Below, in pieces: positions 9,565 through 18,407 of a stretch of DNA of 64,000 bases. The position numbers and the translations under genes are program-made. A model generated the notes under the pieces. The model searched no databases. It was not told the origin of the DNA and saw only the letters and a program-made list of their open reading frames with translations. The stretch comes from Anaerolineae bacterium (GTDB lineage: Bacteria; Chloroflexota; Anaerolineae; Aggregatilineales; Phototrophicaceae), in contig JAJEFB010000032.1 in the NCBI GenBank assembly GCA_022820665.1, forward strand, positions 1-64,000, read 5' to 3'. Every line of letters starts with the position of its first letter. The stretch's first letter is position 1.

Positions 9565-9595
9565 TTGACCTTTTGCGGCCCGTATCGGTTACAAT
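9565..9595 (+). promoter_or_regulatory. possible promoter for the Rieske gene
   Basis: TTGACC (9565-9570) and TACAAT (9590-9595) are separated by 19 bases, slightly long for a sigma-70 promoter. The position, about 95 bases before the ATG at 9689 and divergent from dnaX, is reasonable. Confidence 0.35.
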
Positions 9596-9688
9596 ATTGT
9601 GTAGGCGAAGCGTCCAACATCATGAACGGGACGACTATCGCCTGCCAAGAGACGCAAACGTCAAAGCATAGAGAAACAGGAGCAAGTC

Positions 9689-11431
9689 ATGGTATTGGAA
9701 AAGGACAGTTTTGTCCCGGTCGCCCGTTACGAAGATTTGCAGAGCAAAGGCAGCATCACGGTCCATCCCAATGGCAAGGCGATCGTGCTCTTCCTTTATG
9801 GGGCCAGGGTTTACGCCGTAGACAATCGTTGCCCGCATATGGGTTTCCCGCTGGACAAGGGATCGGTAGAGAATGGAATTTTGACATGCCACTGGCATCA
9901 CGCGCGCTTTGATCTCGCCAGTGGCGGCGCATTTGACCTGTGGGCGGACGACATTGACGCCTTCCCGGTCGAACTGCGCGACGGGGAGATTTATGTCGAT
10001 ATACAGGCTAACGGCAACACCATCGAACATCAGCGCAATCGACTGCGCGATGGCTTGCAGCACAACCTGAGCCTGGTCGTGGCAAAGGCGGTAATCAACC
10101 AGTTGTGGCAAGGAGTACCGCCCAATGAGCCCTTCCGCATTGGGTTAGAATTCGGCACCTGCTTCCGCGGCATGGACTGGGGGCGCGGTCTAACGACGCA
10201 TGGATGTACCATGAATCTGATTCCATACCTCGCCGAGGCGGATCATCCGCTCGCGTTGTTCCACGGCTTGGCGGATGTCGCCAGCGATACTGCCGGCATG
10301 TCGCCGAGATTTAATCCCCGGCCGCTGCCCAATGCCGAAACGGAGATCGCCACGCTCAAGCAATGGTTCCGTCAGTTTGTCGAGGTGCGCGATGCGCAGG
10401 CTGGGGAACGCGCCATCGTTTCCGCCTTAAGAGCTGGCGCCGATGACGTTCAGATCGCCGATATGCTTTTCGCCGCCGCCACCGACCATCGCTACCTCGA
10501 TGCCGGTCACACCCTGGACTTCATCAACAAGGCGCTGGAGTCGGTTGATCTGGCGGGCTGGGAGCATGCCGAACTGGCTTTCACCAGTGTTGTGCCAAAC
10601 TTGACCGACGCCCGTCGCATGGAAGAATCAAATGCCTGGCGCAAGCCGATTGATCTGGTACTGATCCTGGAGAAGGCTTTCCTTGAGTTGCCGGCCGCCA
10701 TCGCCGCTGGTCGCGACCGGGCAGCTACGCGCGATATTGCCGCCATTACGACGATCTTGCTGGGGGATGATCCGCAAAAGATCGCCGATACCCTGCTCGA
10801 CTGTCTGCGGACGGGAATGTCTCCCGTGAACCTGGCTGGGGCGGTTGCTTACGCCGCGGCGCGGCGCATCGCGCATTTCCATACCAGCAACGAGTTCGGC
10901 GACTGGGATACGGCGCTGCACACCTTTACCTTCGCCAATGCCGTCTACCAGGGCTTGACGCGCGTTGAATCGGACGAGCTAGCCCGGGGCATTTTCGACG
11001 CGGCCATGAGCATCTACCTCGATCGCTTTCTGAACGTGCCGTCGGTTCGGCTGCCGCAGCCGAAGATCGTGGCGGAGCCCGACGCCCTGCTGGACGACCT
11101 GGAATCCATGCTGAATTTGCAGCAGCAAGTCAACCAGGCGGGCACACTGGCGGCGCAGTATCTTTCTAGTGGCGGATCGCCGGAGCGGCTGATGGCAAAG
11201 ATGGGGCATTTGCTTTTGCGAGAAGATCGCAACTTTCACACCATACAGTGTATCGAGGCGAGCTTCAACCAGTATACGATCTTGAAGGAGCGGGCGCCGG
11301 AATTGGCGCCGCATGTTTTGATCGCCGCCGCGCGCTACCTGGCCGCGCATGCGCCAACCATGCGCTCCCAATTGCAGACCTATACGATCGCGCGGCGCTT
11401 GTCCCGTGGCGAGAATCTATTTGAGGAATAG
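9689..11431 (+). CDS. Rieske [2Fe-2S] protein with long helical C-terminal region
   Basis: A 580-residue protein. Residues 1-110 form a Rieske ferredoxin domain with both cluster motifs, CPHMGFPLDKG (C-x-H) and CHWHHARFD (C-x-x-H). The remaining 470 residues are predominantly helical and were not recognised; they include conserved-looking stretches such as FGTCFRGMDWGRG and LTTHGCTMNLIPYLAEADHP. There is no signal peptide or membrane segment, so it should be cytosolic. AGGAG precedes the ATG. Rieske domains of this small type usually pass electrons to an oxygenase or act as redox modules, but the partner and reaction here are unknown. It is convergent with rsgA, which ends on the next base. 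Confidence 0.85.
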   Translation: MVLEKDSFVPVARYEDLQSKGSITVHPNGKAIVLFLYGARVYAVDNRCPHMGFPLDKGSVENGILTCHWHHARFDLASGGAFDLWADDIDAFPVELRDGEIYVDIQANGNTIEHQRNRLRDGLQHNLSLVVAKAVINQLWQGVPPNEPFRIGLEFGTCFRGMDWGRGLTTHGCTMNLIPYLAEADHPLALFHGLADVASDTAGMSPRFNPRPLPNAETEIATLKQWFRQFVEVRDAQAGERAIVSALRAGADDVQIADMLFAAATDHRYLDAGHTLDFINKALESVDLAGWEHAELAFTSVVPNLTDARRMEESNAWRKPIDLVLILEKAFLELPAAIAAGRDRAATRDIAAITTILLGDDPQKIADTLLDCLRTGMSPVNLAGAVAYAAARRIAHFHTSNEFGDWDTALHTFTFANAVYQGLTRVESDELARGIFDAAMSIYLDRFLNVPSVRLPQPKIVAEPDALLDDLESMLNLQQQVNQAGTLAAQYLSSGGSPERLMAKMGHLLLREDRNFHTIQCIEASFNQYTILKERAPELAPHVLIAAARYLAAHAPTMRSQLQTYTIARRLSRGENLFEE

Positions 11432-12403
11432 CTAACGATTGTAAATGATGTAAGTCTCGCGCAGTTCATCGCATAATTCCAGATAATGGCGATAGCGCCA
11501 GCGCTCGATCTTACCAGCGCTTACTGCCTTGCGCACGCCGCAACCCGGCTCGGCAGTATGAGTGCAATTGCCGAACTTGCAATCCAGAACGTAGGGTTGG
11601 ATGTCGACGAAGTAGGCATCCAACTCGTCCGGCTCGATATCCCAGACGTTGATAGATCGGATGCCTGGCGTGTCTGCTAGGTAACCGCCGCTGTCTAGTC
11701 GAATCAAGGCGCTGTCGCGCGTGGTGTGCACGCCCTCTTCCGAGACGCGCCCGACCGACTTCACCTGGCGCGCCAAGCCCGGCTGTATGCGGTTGAGCAG
11801 GCTGGTTTTGCCAACACCGGATGGACCGGTGAAGACTGAAATGCCCTCATCCAGGATCGACCGCAACTCGTCGATGCCGTCGCCGCGCAAGGCGCTGCTG
11901 CGCAGGACGCGATAGCCCATCTTCTCGTAGGGGGCGAACAGACGTTGTATGGAGGCGGCCTCTGGCAGATCGATTTTGTTGGCGACAATGATGAGTTCGC
12001 TGATCCGGGATTTTTCGCCAGCAACCAAGAGTCGGTCCAGCAATTCCAAATCTGGCGGGGGTTGCGCGGCGGCAACCACGAACAGCGCGCGATCGGCATT
12101 GGCTATGATCACCTGCTCGCGTTCCGCTTGGCCCGCGCCGCGCTTGCCAGTCGTGCGTACCGCCCGTGAAAGTACACTTTTTCGCGGAGACAACGCCTCG
12201 ACAACGCCGGTCAAGACACCGGTGCCTTCGTCGCGGCGCAAGGAGATTGACACGCGGTCGCCGATGGCCGCGATATCGCTGGATTGCGCCGCTTCTTTCA
12301 GCTTGCCCCGCAATTCGCACATGTAGGTATTGCCGTCAGTTGCCTCGACCCAATAGAAGCCGCTTTGTTCCTTGACGATCAATCCCCCTTGTGCTGCGCC
12401 CAA
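11432..12403 (-). CDS. rsgA: ribosome biogenesis GTPase RsgA
   Basis: A 323-residue circularly permuted GTPase that acts late in 30S subunit maturation. It has an N-terminal OB-fold (about residues 15-75), then GTPase motifs in permuted order: NKID (142-145), GPSGVGKT (193-200), TTRD (227-230) and DTPG (244-247). A C-terminal zinc site follows (Cys275, Cys280, His282, Cys288). The start is TTG at 12403 with GGGAG eight bases upstream; another TTG seven codons in is an alternative. It is convergent with the Rieske gene with no spacer. A TATAAT-like box (complement of 12449-12454) could be its -10, but the -35 is poor. Confidence 0.95.
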   Translation of the reverse strand: MGAAQGGLIVKEQSGFYWVEATDGNTYMCELRGKLKEAAQSSDIAAIGDRVSISLRRDEGTGVLTGVVEALSPRKSVLSRAVRTTGKRGAGQAEREQVIIANADRALFVVAAAQPPPDLELLDRLLVAGEKSRISELIIVANKIDLPEAASIQRLFAPYEKMGYRVLRSSALRGDGIDELRSILDEGISVFTGPSGVGKTSLLNRIQPGLARQVKSVGRVSEEGVHTTRDSALIRLDSGGYLADTPGIRSINVWDIEPDELDAYFVDIQPYVLDCKFGNCTHTAEPGCGVRKAVSAGKIERWRYRHYLELCDELRETYIIYNR

Positions 12404-12588
12404 ACACGCTTCTCCCGGTTATGTTTTGCTTTTTCAACGCTTATGCCAATTATAGACGCAAGTAGCCAATCCAGCACATATTTCTTGAAAATGAGTTTCA
12501 TTCATGATCCGCCGAGACTTGGGCAATAAGCAGGGCACTCGCGCCAGAATCAATATGTTTCTAACGTCACATAGCTCTGGAAAATGGT

Positions 12589-12614
12589 GGAGCGTCTCGG
12601 CGAGACGCCCCTAC
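12589..12614 (-). repeat. GTAGGGGCG hairpin repeat, copy 1
   Basis: On the minus strand this reads GTAGGGGCGTCTCGCCGAGA followed by CGCTCC, a near-perfect palindrome. The same head and hairpin layout with a different stem appears at 56785-56809 and 62277-62301. It lies in the 376-base divergent gap between rsgA and the DsbA-like gene. Confidence 0.6.
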
Positions 12615-12711
12615 CAACGTCGTTCGTATTTTGGCATAAAGATTTTATGTCGAGGACCGGCTACGAAGTATTTCAACCGAAAAGGATACACTACCTAACT
12701 AAGCTGGCGCA

Positions 12712-12740
12712 TAGTCAGCGGCGAGAATCTCTTGTACACT
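12712..12740 (+). promoter_or_regulatory. possible promoter for the DsbA-like gene
   Basis: TAGTCA (12712-12717) and TACACT (12735-12740) are 17 bases apart, each matching four of six consensus positions. Transcription starting near 12747 would exclude an in-frame TTG at 12732 as the start and agrees with the GTG at 12780. Confidence 0.35.
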
Positions 12741-12779
12741 AGGCTGGAACGAAATGGCCACCCGGCGGAAGGACACGAC

Positions 12780-13598
12780 GTGTCGAAAGAGAACCATGAC
12801 GTTAAGCTTGGCGGCGGCAGGAAGGAAGCAGGCGCCTCTCGCAGCGCTTTCAACTACGCGTTAATTGCCGCAGTGTTCATGTTGATCGGAATCATGATCG
12901 GAAACTATCTCTGGAATTCCGACAAGAACACGAGCGTTCTTCTTGACGAGGCGCAACTGCGCAGCGTCATGCTCAGTGTGCTTGAAGAGAGCGATATCGC
13001 GCGCGCCAGCGACATGGCGCTGGCTGTTGAAGAGGAAGAACCCGACCGATTCGCTCTGGTCGATGACGATCCCTACCTCGGCGAGGAAGACGCGCCGGTG
13101 GTCATTGTCGAATTCAGCGACTTCTTCTGCAGTTACTGCAAGCGTCACTTCGACCAGACCTTTACGCCACTACTGGAAAACTACGGTCAGCATATTCGCT
13201 ACGTATATCGCGATTTTGCGCGCTTAACCCAGGAATCGACGCCGGCTGCGGCCGCCGCGCAATGCGCATTCGCCCAAGACAAATTCTGGGAATTCCGCGA
13301 CGACTTCTTCAATAATCAAGGCTCGCTCAATCGAGACTTTTACATCCAAACCGCCGAAGCCCATGAGCTGGATGTGGCCGAATTCACGGACTGCATTGAC
13401 GAGGGTCGCTTTGTCGGCGAAGTTGAATTGGATGGCTTCGACGGGCAAATTGCCGGCGTTCGCGGTACGCCGGGGTTCTTCATTAATGGCCAGATCTTGA
13501 GCGGGGCGCAGCCTTACGTGATCTTCGAAAGAATGATCCGGTTGGAACTCGAAAAAGCCGGCGTCAACTTTGAGAATGAGAGCGCCGCAGACGGCTAA
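12780..13598 (+). CDS. membrane-anchored DsbA-family thiol-disulfide oxidoreductase
   Basis: A 272-residue protein with a short basic N-terminus, one membrane helix (about residues 24-44) and an extracytoplasmic thioredoxin-fold domain of the DsbA/DSBA-like group. The redox motif is CSYC (Cys117, Cys120), and the cis-proline loop is VRGTPGFF. Such proteins form or reshuffle disulfides in exported proteins. The GTG at 12780 is chosen because AAGGA lies six bases before it, while the longer TTG start at 12732 lacks a ribosome site. The cysteine-rich secreted protein at 23395 is a plausible client, though nothing in the sequence links the two. Confidence 0.88.
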   Translation: MSKENHDVKLGGGRKEAGASRSAFNYALIAAVFMLIGIMIGNYLWNSDKNTSVLLDEAQLRSVMLSVLEESDIARASDMALAVEEEEPDRFALVDDDPYLGEEDAPVVIVEFSDFFCSYCKRHFDQTFTPLLENYGQHIRYVYRDFARLTQESTPAAAAAQCAFAQDKFWEFRDDFFNNQGSLNRDFYIQTAEAHELDVAEFTDCIDEGRFVGEVELDGFDGQIAGVRGTPGFFINGQILSGAQPYVIFERMIRLELEKAGVNFENESAADG

Positions 13599-13817
13599 AT
13601 ATGGTCCTCATTGAGCCGACTCATTTCTCGATGGATCGGCGAGCGAAGCCGGATGCCGCCGAGTGATGTCAATTGCGGCTGGCAGCGGAGATCACCCGGG
13701 CAATATCGAACCCCCTGTTGGGACTATGCTCCCTCGCCTGAGTGCTTGGCAGAGATCGGATCTTGCCCGCCGCCGCGCGATATGCGGCGCGATATCTCGC
13801 GCATAAGCGAATAGACC

Positions 13818-15215
13818 ATGGCTGGAAAGACCAGACGAAAGTCCAAGCAGCAGCCGCGCGGCGGCAGCGATAAAAGCCGCCGTACTAACAGTAATATACG
13901 AACTCGCTCGTCTACCTCAATCGGTGGTGCTAGAAAAAAGAGCCGAGCTGTCAAGTCCGCGCTGGTTGGCAAGACCATCAAACTGGAAATGGCCGATATG
14001 GCGCAGGGCGGGTTCGCGCTAGCGACGCATCAAGGCAAACGAGTATTTGTGCCTTATACGTTGCCCGGCGAATCGATCAGCGCGGAGATTAGCGAAGAGC
14101 GCGGCTCCGTGCTCTTCGCCCGCGGCAAAGACCTGCACGCTGCCTCGGCCGATCGCGTATCCTCTCGCTGCGCCCATTTTGGACCCGGGCGCTGTTGGGG
14201 TTGTCAATTCCAGCACATCGACTATCAAGCGCAGCTATTGCTCAAGCAAGATGTGCTCGCCGATCAGCTAGCGCGCGTCGGCAAGCTGCCAGACAGTCTA
14301 ATCGACAGCGTTATGCGCCCGCTCCTGCCGGCGCCCGAGCAATGGGGATACAATCATCGATTGACCCTGTTACGTTATTCGGCGAGCGCATGGGGCCTCC
14401 CGCGGCAAGCGAAAGGCGGCATTGAAGCGCTTGCGGAGTGTCATACAGCCCACCCGGATCTGATGGATACGCTTGGGAAGCTCGATGTTGATTATGCGCA
14501 AGCGCGCCGACTGACCCTGCAACGAGGTTCCGACGGCCGCATCATGATCATCTTCCACGTTGATGAAGAAGAAGCGCCTTCGCTGCACACAGATCTGCCA
14601 TTGAGCGTCAATCTGTTATTGCCGGACAATTCGCCAATAAACCTGATTGGCGACGCCTACAGCATCGTCTCTGTCGCCGACCACGCCATCCGCATAACGG
14701 CGGGAAGTTATATGCGCCCAAATATCAGCCAAATCGGCCCGCTGGCGGAGGAAGTCATGGAGGCGCTCGGACTTGGCGGCAGCGAACGGGCGCTTGATCT
14801 CTACGCCGGCGCCGGCTTCTTCAGCGCTGTTATGGCCAAGCGCGCGGAACTGATTTCGCTGGTCGAAAGCTATCCGCCAGCTGCGAACGACGCCGACTTC
14901 AATCTGCGCCAATTCGAGCATATTGATATTGTTGAAGGACAAGTCGAAGCCGTTTTGGGGGATATGACAGCAAGGTCTGCCCGCTACGATGTCGCCCTTG
15001 TCGATCCGCCGAGCAGCGGCATCAATGGCGGGATTGTGGATAGTTTACTCGGGCTGGGTGTTCGGCGTCTGGTCTATGTCAGTGGAGCCCCGGCTTCTTT
15101 GGCTCGCGATTGCCGGCGCGTAATTGACGCCGGTTTTCAGTTGCAATCCGTGCAGGCGGTGGATATGGCGCCGCAAACGTTCTACATTACCGCAGTGGCG
15201 GCATTTGAGCGTTAA
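13818..15215 (+). CDS. RumA/RlmD-like class I RNA methyltransferase homologue lacking catalytic cysteine
   Basis: A 465-residue protein with the architecture of 23S rRNA (uracil-5)-methyltransferases. It has a basic N-terminal tail (1-48), a TRAM domain (about 50-105), Cys118, Cys126 and Cys129 in CAHFGPGRCWGC, probably iron-sulfur ligands, and a Rossmann SAM domain with LDLYAGAGFFS and DVALVDPP. In active family members the nucleophile is in SCNP. Here the motif reads VYVSGAPASLARD, with Gly423 at that position. The usual C-terminal H-x-E segment reads QTFYIT, so the general-base Glu is also absent. It may be an inactive homologue or may work by a different mechanism. The SAM fold is certain; the activity is not. 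Confidence 0.85.
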   Translation: MAGKTRRKSKQQPRGGSDKSRRTNSNIRTRSSTSIGGARKKSRAVKSALVGKTIKLEMADMAQGGFALATHQGKRVFVPYTLPGESISAEISEERGSVLFARGKDLHAASADRVSSRCAHFGPGRCWGCQFQHIDYQAQLLLKQDVLADQLARVGKLPDSLIDSVMRPLLPAPEQWGYNHRLTLLRYSASAWGLPRQAKGGIEALAECHTAHPDLMDTLGKLDVDYAQARRLTLQRGSDGRIMIIFHVDEEEAPSLHTDLPLSVNLLLPDNSPINLIGDAYSIVSVADHAIRITAGSYMRPNISQIGPLAEEVMEALGLGGSERALDLYAGAGFFSAVMAKRAELISLVESYPPAANDADFNLRQFEHIDIVEGQVEAVLGDMTARSARYDVALVDPPSSGINGGIVDSLLGLGVRRLVYVSGAPASLARDCRRVIDAGFQLQSVQAVDMAPQTFYITAVAAFER

Positions 15216-16333
15216 TTAAGAATTTCTTCAAGCGCCTTGACCAAGGTCCGCAATTCTTCCCTTGTGTTGTAAGCCTGTACCGATACGCGCATGGCGCACC
15301 ACCTCTCGAGCCTGCCGACGGGCACTTCAATGCGGTACTCTTCGTACAACCGGTCTTTGACCGCGCCGACATCACAATCCGGCAACGGGATGGTCACCAT
15401 TTGCGCGAATTGATTGATTGACAGCGGCTGCAAATCATAGCGATCGCATAACTGCGCCTGCAAGTCGGCAGCGAGCTGATGACATTCAAGACGCACGCTT
15501 TGCCAGTTGCGCTGCCGCTGATACGCGATGGCGGACGGTACGCTCAAGTAGGCGGCGATATCTTTGGTGCCGAGCCACTCATGACGTTGGATGAAGTCGG
15601 CACCCTCACAACTGCCGTGTGAAATCACGGGGGGATCAACCATCTCCTGCAACTCGGGCCGAACGTGCAAGAATGCCGAGCCCTTGGGCGCGCAGAGCCA
15701 TTTGTGGAAGTTGCCGCTGTACACGTCAGCGCCAACATCCCCCAAATCCAGGGGGATCTGGCCGGGCGCGTGCGCGCCGTCGATGACGGTCAGGATGCCC
15801 ATTTCACGCGCCCTTTGGCAGATCTTCCCGACGGGAAAAATCAACGCCGTCGGTGATGTGATATGGCTCATGAGGATCAATTTGGTTTTCACGGTCACAG
15901 ACGTGAAAAAGTCCTCGACGAAGGCTTCATCGCTCTCGTATGGCAGAGGGATTTGATGCCTGACAATATCCGCGCCGGTTCGCTTGGCGACGGTTTCCAT
16001 CAGGCGATCGACCGCGCCATATTCGTGATTCGTCGTCAGGATTTGATCTCCGGCCGCCAATGGCATTGACTGCAAAGCCGCGCTTAGTCCGTATGTGGCG
16101 TTGGTCACGAAAACGACTTCGTCGTCGGGCACCGCAAGATACTCGGCGATCTCTTTCCGCGCTTTGGGTATCAGCTCATTGCGGCGGCGCAGCAAGAATT
16201 CAACCGGCTGCCGCTCCAATTCCAGTTGTCAGGCTTGGTACTCTGCGAATACCGGTTTGGGACAGGCGCCAAAGGAACCGTGATTGAGGAAAATGATGTC
16301 CTCACGGATAAGGAAGTCGTCGCGAAGAGGCAT
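15212..16333 (-). pseudogene. class V aminotransferase (isopenicillin N epimerase-like), interrupted by TGA
   Basis: From the ATG at 16333 the frame reads MPLRDDFLIREDIIFLNHGS, a typical start of this PLP family. It reaches YQA, then TGA (complement of 16229-16231), and then resumes in frame with QLELERQPVEFLLRR to the end. The expected residue is Trp, so one G-to-A change in TGG explains the stop. Without it the protein would be 373 residues, normal for the family. The PLP lysine lies in SGNFHKWLCAPKG, and Asp in TVIDGAHAPGQ contacts the ring nitrogen. A TTG at 16219 could restart translation but would lose the first 38 residues. The 3' end overlaps the stop of the methyltransferase by four bases. 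The gene is either recently broken or carries a sequence error. Confidence 0.8.
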
Positions 16334-16428
16334 GGGATTGAGGTTCCCGGCACGATTGAATAGACTATCGGATTATATCGCATATAACCCAGCCGAGACG
16401 ATCTGCATATGAATTGAGCAGCGGCTAT

Positions 16429-17274
16429 TCAAAGATCAGCGCCAATTTGGAAGCGGACAATACGGTCCAAACCAGCATAGTCTTGCAACACATCGCAGCG
16501 CGCGTTCAGGGTCTCCGCCACCAAGCGACGCACTTTGACGGCTTGATCCGCGCCAATTTCCAGCAATACCCAAGCCCCTTTATGGCAAAGCTGTGGCAAC
16601 TGTCCAAGGATGTGAGGAATGCAATCCAAGCCGTCGACGCCGCCGTCCAGCGCTATCGCAGGCTCATATTTGCTAACAGCCAAGCCGGCGAGTTCCTCCG
16701 TCGCGATATACGGGAGATTCGCCATGACCAAATCTACGGAAATGCCACGCTCGAGGAGCGGCTGCGCCAGATTGCCCTGAAGAAACTCGATATGCACCCT
16801 GTGCCGCTTGGCGTTCTTCCGAGCTATTTTCAGCGCCTTTTCGCTGATATCCGTGGCATAGACCTGACTGCCCGGCATGTGCTTGGCGAAGGTCACCGCC
16901 AGCGCGCCGCTGCCCGTCCCGATGTCGGCGGCATGACACGCCGGCGTCAGCGCTGCCAGACGAAGCGCTTCTTCCAACAGCAATTCGGTTTCCGGGCGTG
17001 GAATCAAGACCTCCGGCGTAACAGTCAGTTCAAGATCGTAGAATGATTTGCTGCCGATGATATAAGCGACCGGCTCGCCTGCGGCGCGGCGATTGATCAG
17101 TTCGGTAAAACAACGCTGCTGTTCGCCGCTTAGCTCAATGTCCCCGTGCGCAAGCAAATAAACGCGGTCCGCATCCAGCGCATAGGCTAGCAAGACCTGC
17201 GCGTCGAGCTCAGCGGATTCACAAGGCGCCAGTTCGCCGTATGCATTGCGCAGTGCCGCTCCAATGGTGTTCAA
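16429..17274 (-). CDS. prmC: protein-(glutamine-N5) methyltransferase, release factor-specific
   Basis: A 281-residue PrmC/HemK that methylates the GGQ glutamine of release factors. An N-terminal helical domain (1-75) is followed by a SAM domain with IPRPETELL, DIGTGSGALAV and the catalytic-loop motif. That motif reads NLPY rather than the textbook NPPY. The start is TTG, overlapping the stop of the upstream SGNH-like gene as TTGA, so it is probably translated by coupling. Its substrate gene prfA lies in the same leftward cluster, separated by two polysaccharide-acylation-type genes. Confidence 0.93.
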   Translation of the reverse strand: MNTIGAALRNAYGELAPCESAELDAQVLLAYALDADRVYLLAHGDIELSGEQQRCFTELINRRAAGEPVAYIIGSKSFYDLELTVTPEVLIPRPETELLLEEALRLAALTPACHAADIGTGSGALAVTFAKHMPGSQVYATDISEKALKIARKNAKRHRVHIEFLQGNLAQPLLERGISVDLVMANLPYIATEELAGLAVSKYEPAIALDGGVDGLDCIPHILGQLPQLCHKGAWVLLEIGADQAVKVRRLVAETLNARCDVLQDYAGLDRIVRFQIGADL

Positions 17275-18401
17275 CTCTGATATTCTCCAAAGACGTCCAT
17301 TGGGTTCTCGAAGTTGCGCAACAAGTCACGTATCGCCCCATGATCGGCATAGGCGTCGAAAAGTTCAGCCTGATTTTCAATCATTGTCAGTATCATTCGC
17401 AGGGCATTGGACTCGGCGCCGTGATGCCCGTCATACCATTCTCCGTATGCAGCGCCCCATTTACGCATATCATCAAAGAAGTAGTACTCGAAATCATGGA
17501 CTGAAAACAGCGCTTCCAATCGGGGAACAGCCTTTTCCATGTAGGAGTAGGCGCCGGATTGTTGCATTTTCTCGTAAATAGCGAAGTGATAAGGCGTTGT
17601 GACCCCGATCACTTCGACACCGTCCGAATCCAGTTGATCGAGGAAGCCCGAGAGCATATCCAGTGTAGCGCTGTTCAACTGGTCGCCAGCCGTATAGCTG
17701 AAGCCGAGTCCCTCGAAACTTTGTATGTCCTTTTCAACCCGTTCTGCGCGCATCGTAGGGTTAGCGACAAGCAGGCCTCGCTGCAAGCTGCCGTCCGCGC
17801 GGAAGCCGAAGCTGATTTCCAGCGCTTTCAATCCAATAACTTGATGACCATAAACCGGGTCACGTCTTCTTATCATATCCGTGAGGGAGAGTTCTCCGCC
17901 CAGCAGCTTGTGTACCGTTTCGATCGTCGCCAGGCGGATGCCTTCCAGACCAGCGTCAACATTCCGCGCGCTTGTCGCCCTGGATACCTGTTCCACTTGA
18001 GCGTTGAACCAAAACAGGTCTGCGCCAAGAATGACGATGGCGGGCAATGTCTCCAACTGCTGATATAACTGTATGAGCTGAGGCAAGCGCCAGCCCCCGC
18101 CGCTGGCATTGTAGACAGCATCAGGTTCCTTGGAAAAGAATTCCGAGCGAAACTGCAACAACTGCGAACTGCCCAATATCAGAAGTTTTGGCTGACGTTC
18201 CCTATATGTCAAGAGTTTGTATGACATGATGTCTTCAAGGAGCCGCGTACCATAGAGGGTGCCAGCTGTGGACTGCTGCCTGCTTACGACATGATCAATC
18301 GGCAATGCTTCACCGGTATGCCAAGCCAATCCCGCAAAGCCAATTGTTATGGCTGCCAACGGCGCGACAATCAAACAGATCTTGCCGAAGAAACGGACCA
18401 T
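17271..18401 (-). CDS. SGNH-hydrolase-like membrane-anchored protein, partner of MBOAT acyltransferase
   Basis: A 376-residue protein with an N-terminal signal anchor (about residues 5-27) and an extracytoplasmic domain containing LLILGSSQLLQFR, which resembles the GxS block I of SGNH/AlgX-type esterase-acyltransferases. A later segment GVTTPYHFAIYEKM and a C-terminal D-x-x-H stretch (WYDGHHGAES) could supply the other catalytic residues. It starts six bases after an AlgI-like MBOAT gene, the usual pairing for export-linked O-acylation of a surface polysaccharide. The assignment rests on neighbourhood and weak motifs; the polymer is unknown. It ends within the prmC start (TTGA overlap). Confidence 0.65.
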   Translation of the reverse strand: MVRFFGKICLIVAPLAAITIGFAGLAWHTGEALPIDHVVSRQQSTAGTLYGTRLLEDIMSYKLLTYRERQPKLLILGSSQLLQFRSEFFSKEPDAVYNASGGGWRLPQLIQLYQQLETLPAIVILGADLFWFNAQVEQVSRATSARNVDAGLEGIRLATIETVHKLLGGELSLTDMIRRRDPVYGHQVIGLKALEISFGFRADGSLQRGLLVANPTMRAERVEKDIQSFEGLGFSYTAGDQLNSATLDMLSGFLDQLDSDGVEVIGVTTPYHFAIYEKMQQSGAYSYMEKAVPRLEALFSVHDFEYYFFDDMRKWGAAYGEWYDGHHGAESNALRMILTMIENQAELFDAYADHGAIRDLLRNFENPMDVFGEYQS

Positions 18402-18407
18402 ATAACC

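Noticed and set aside
9455..9600. Possible SRP RNA near dnaX, where it often lies
   Set aside because: The conserved GGTCAGG...GGAAGCAGC core is absent on both strands; the GGAGGTCACC seen is the dnaX ribosome site.
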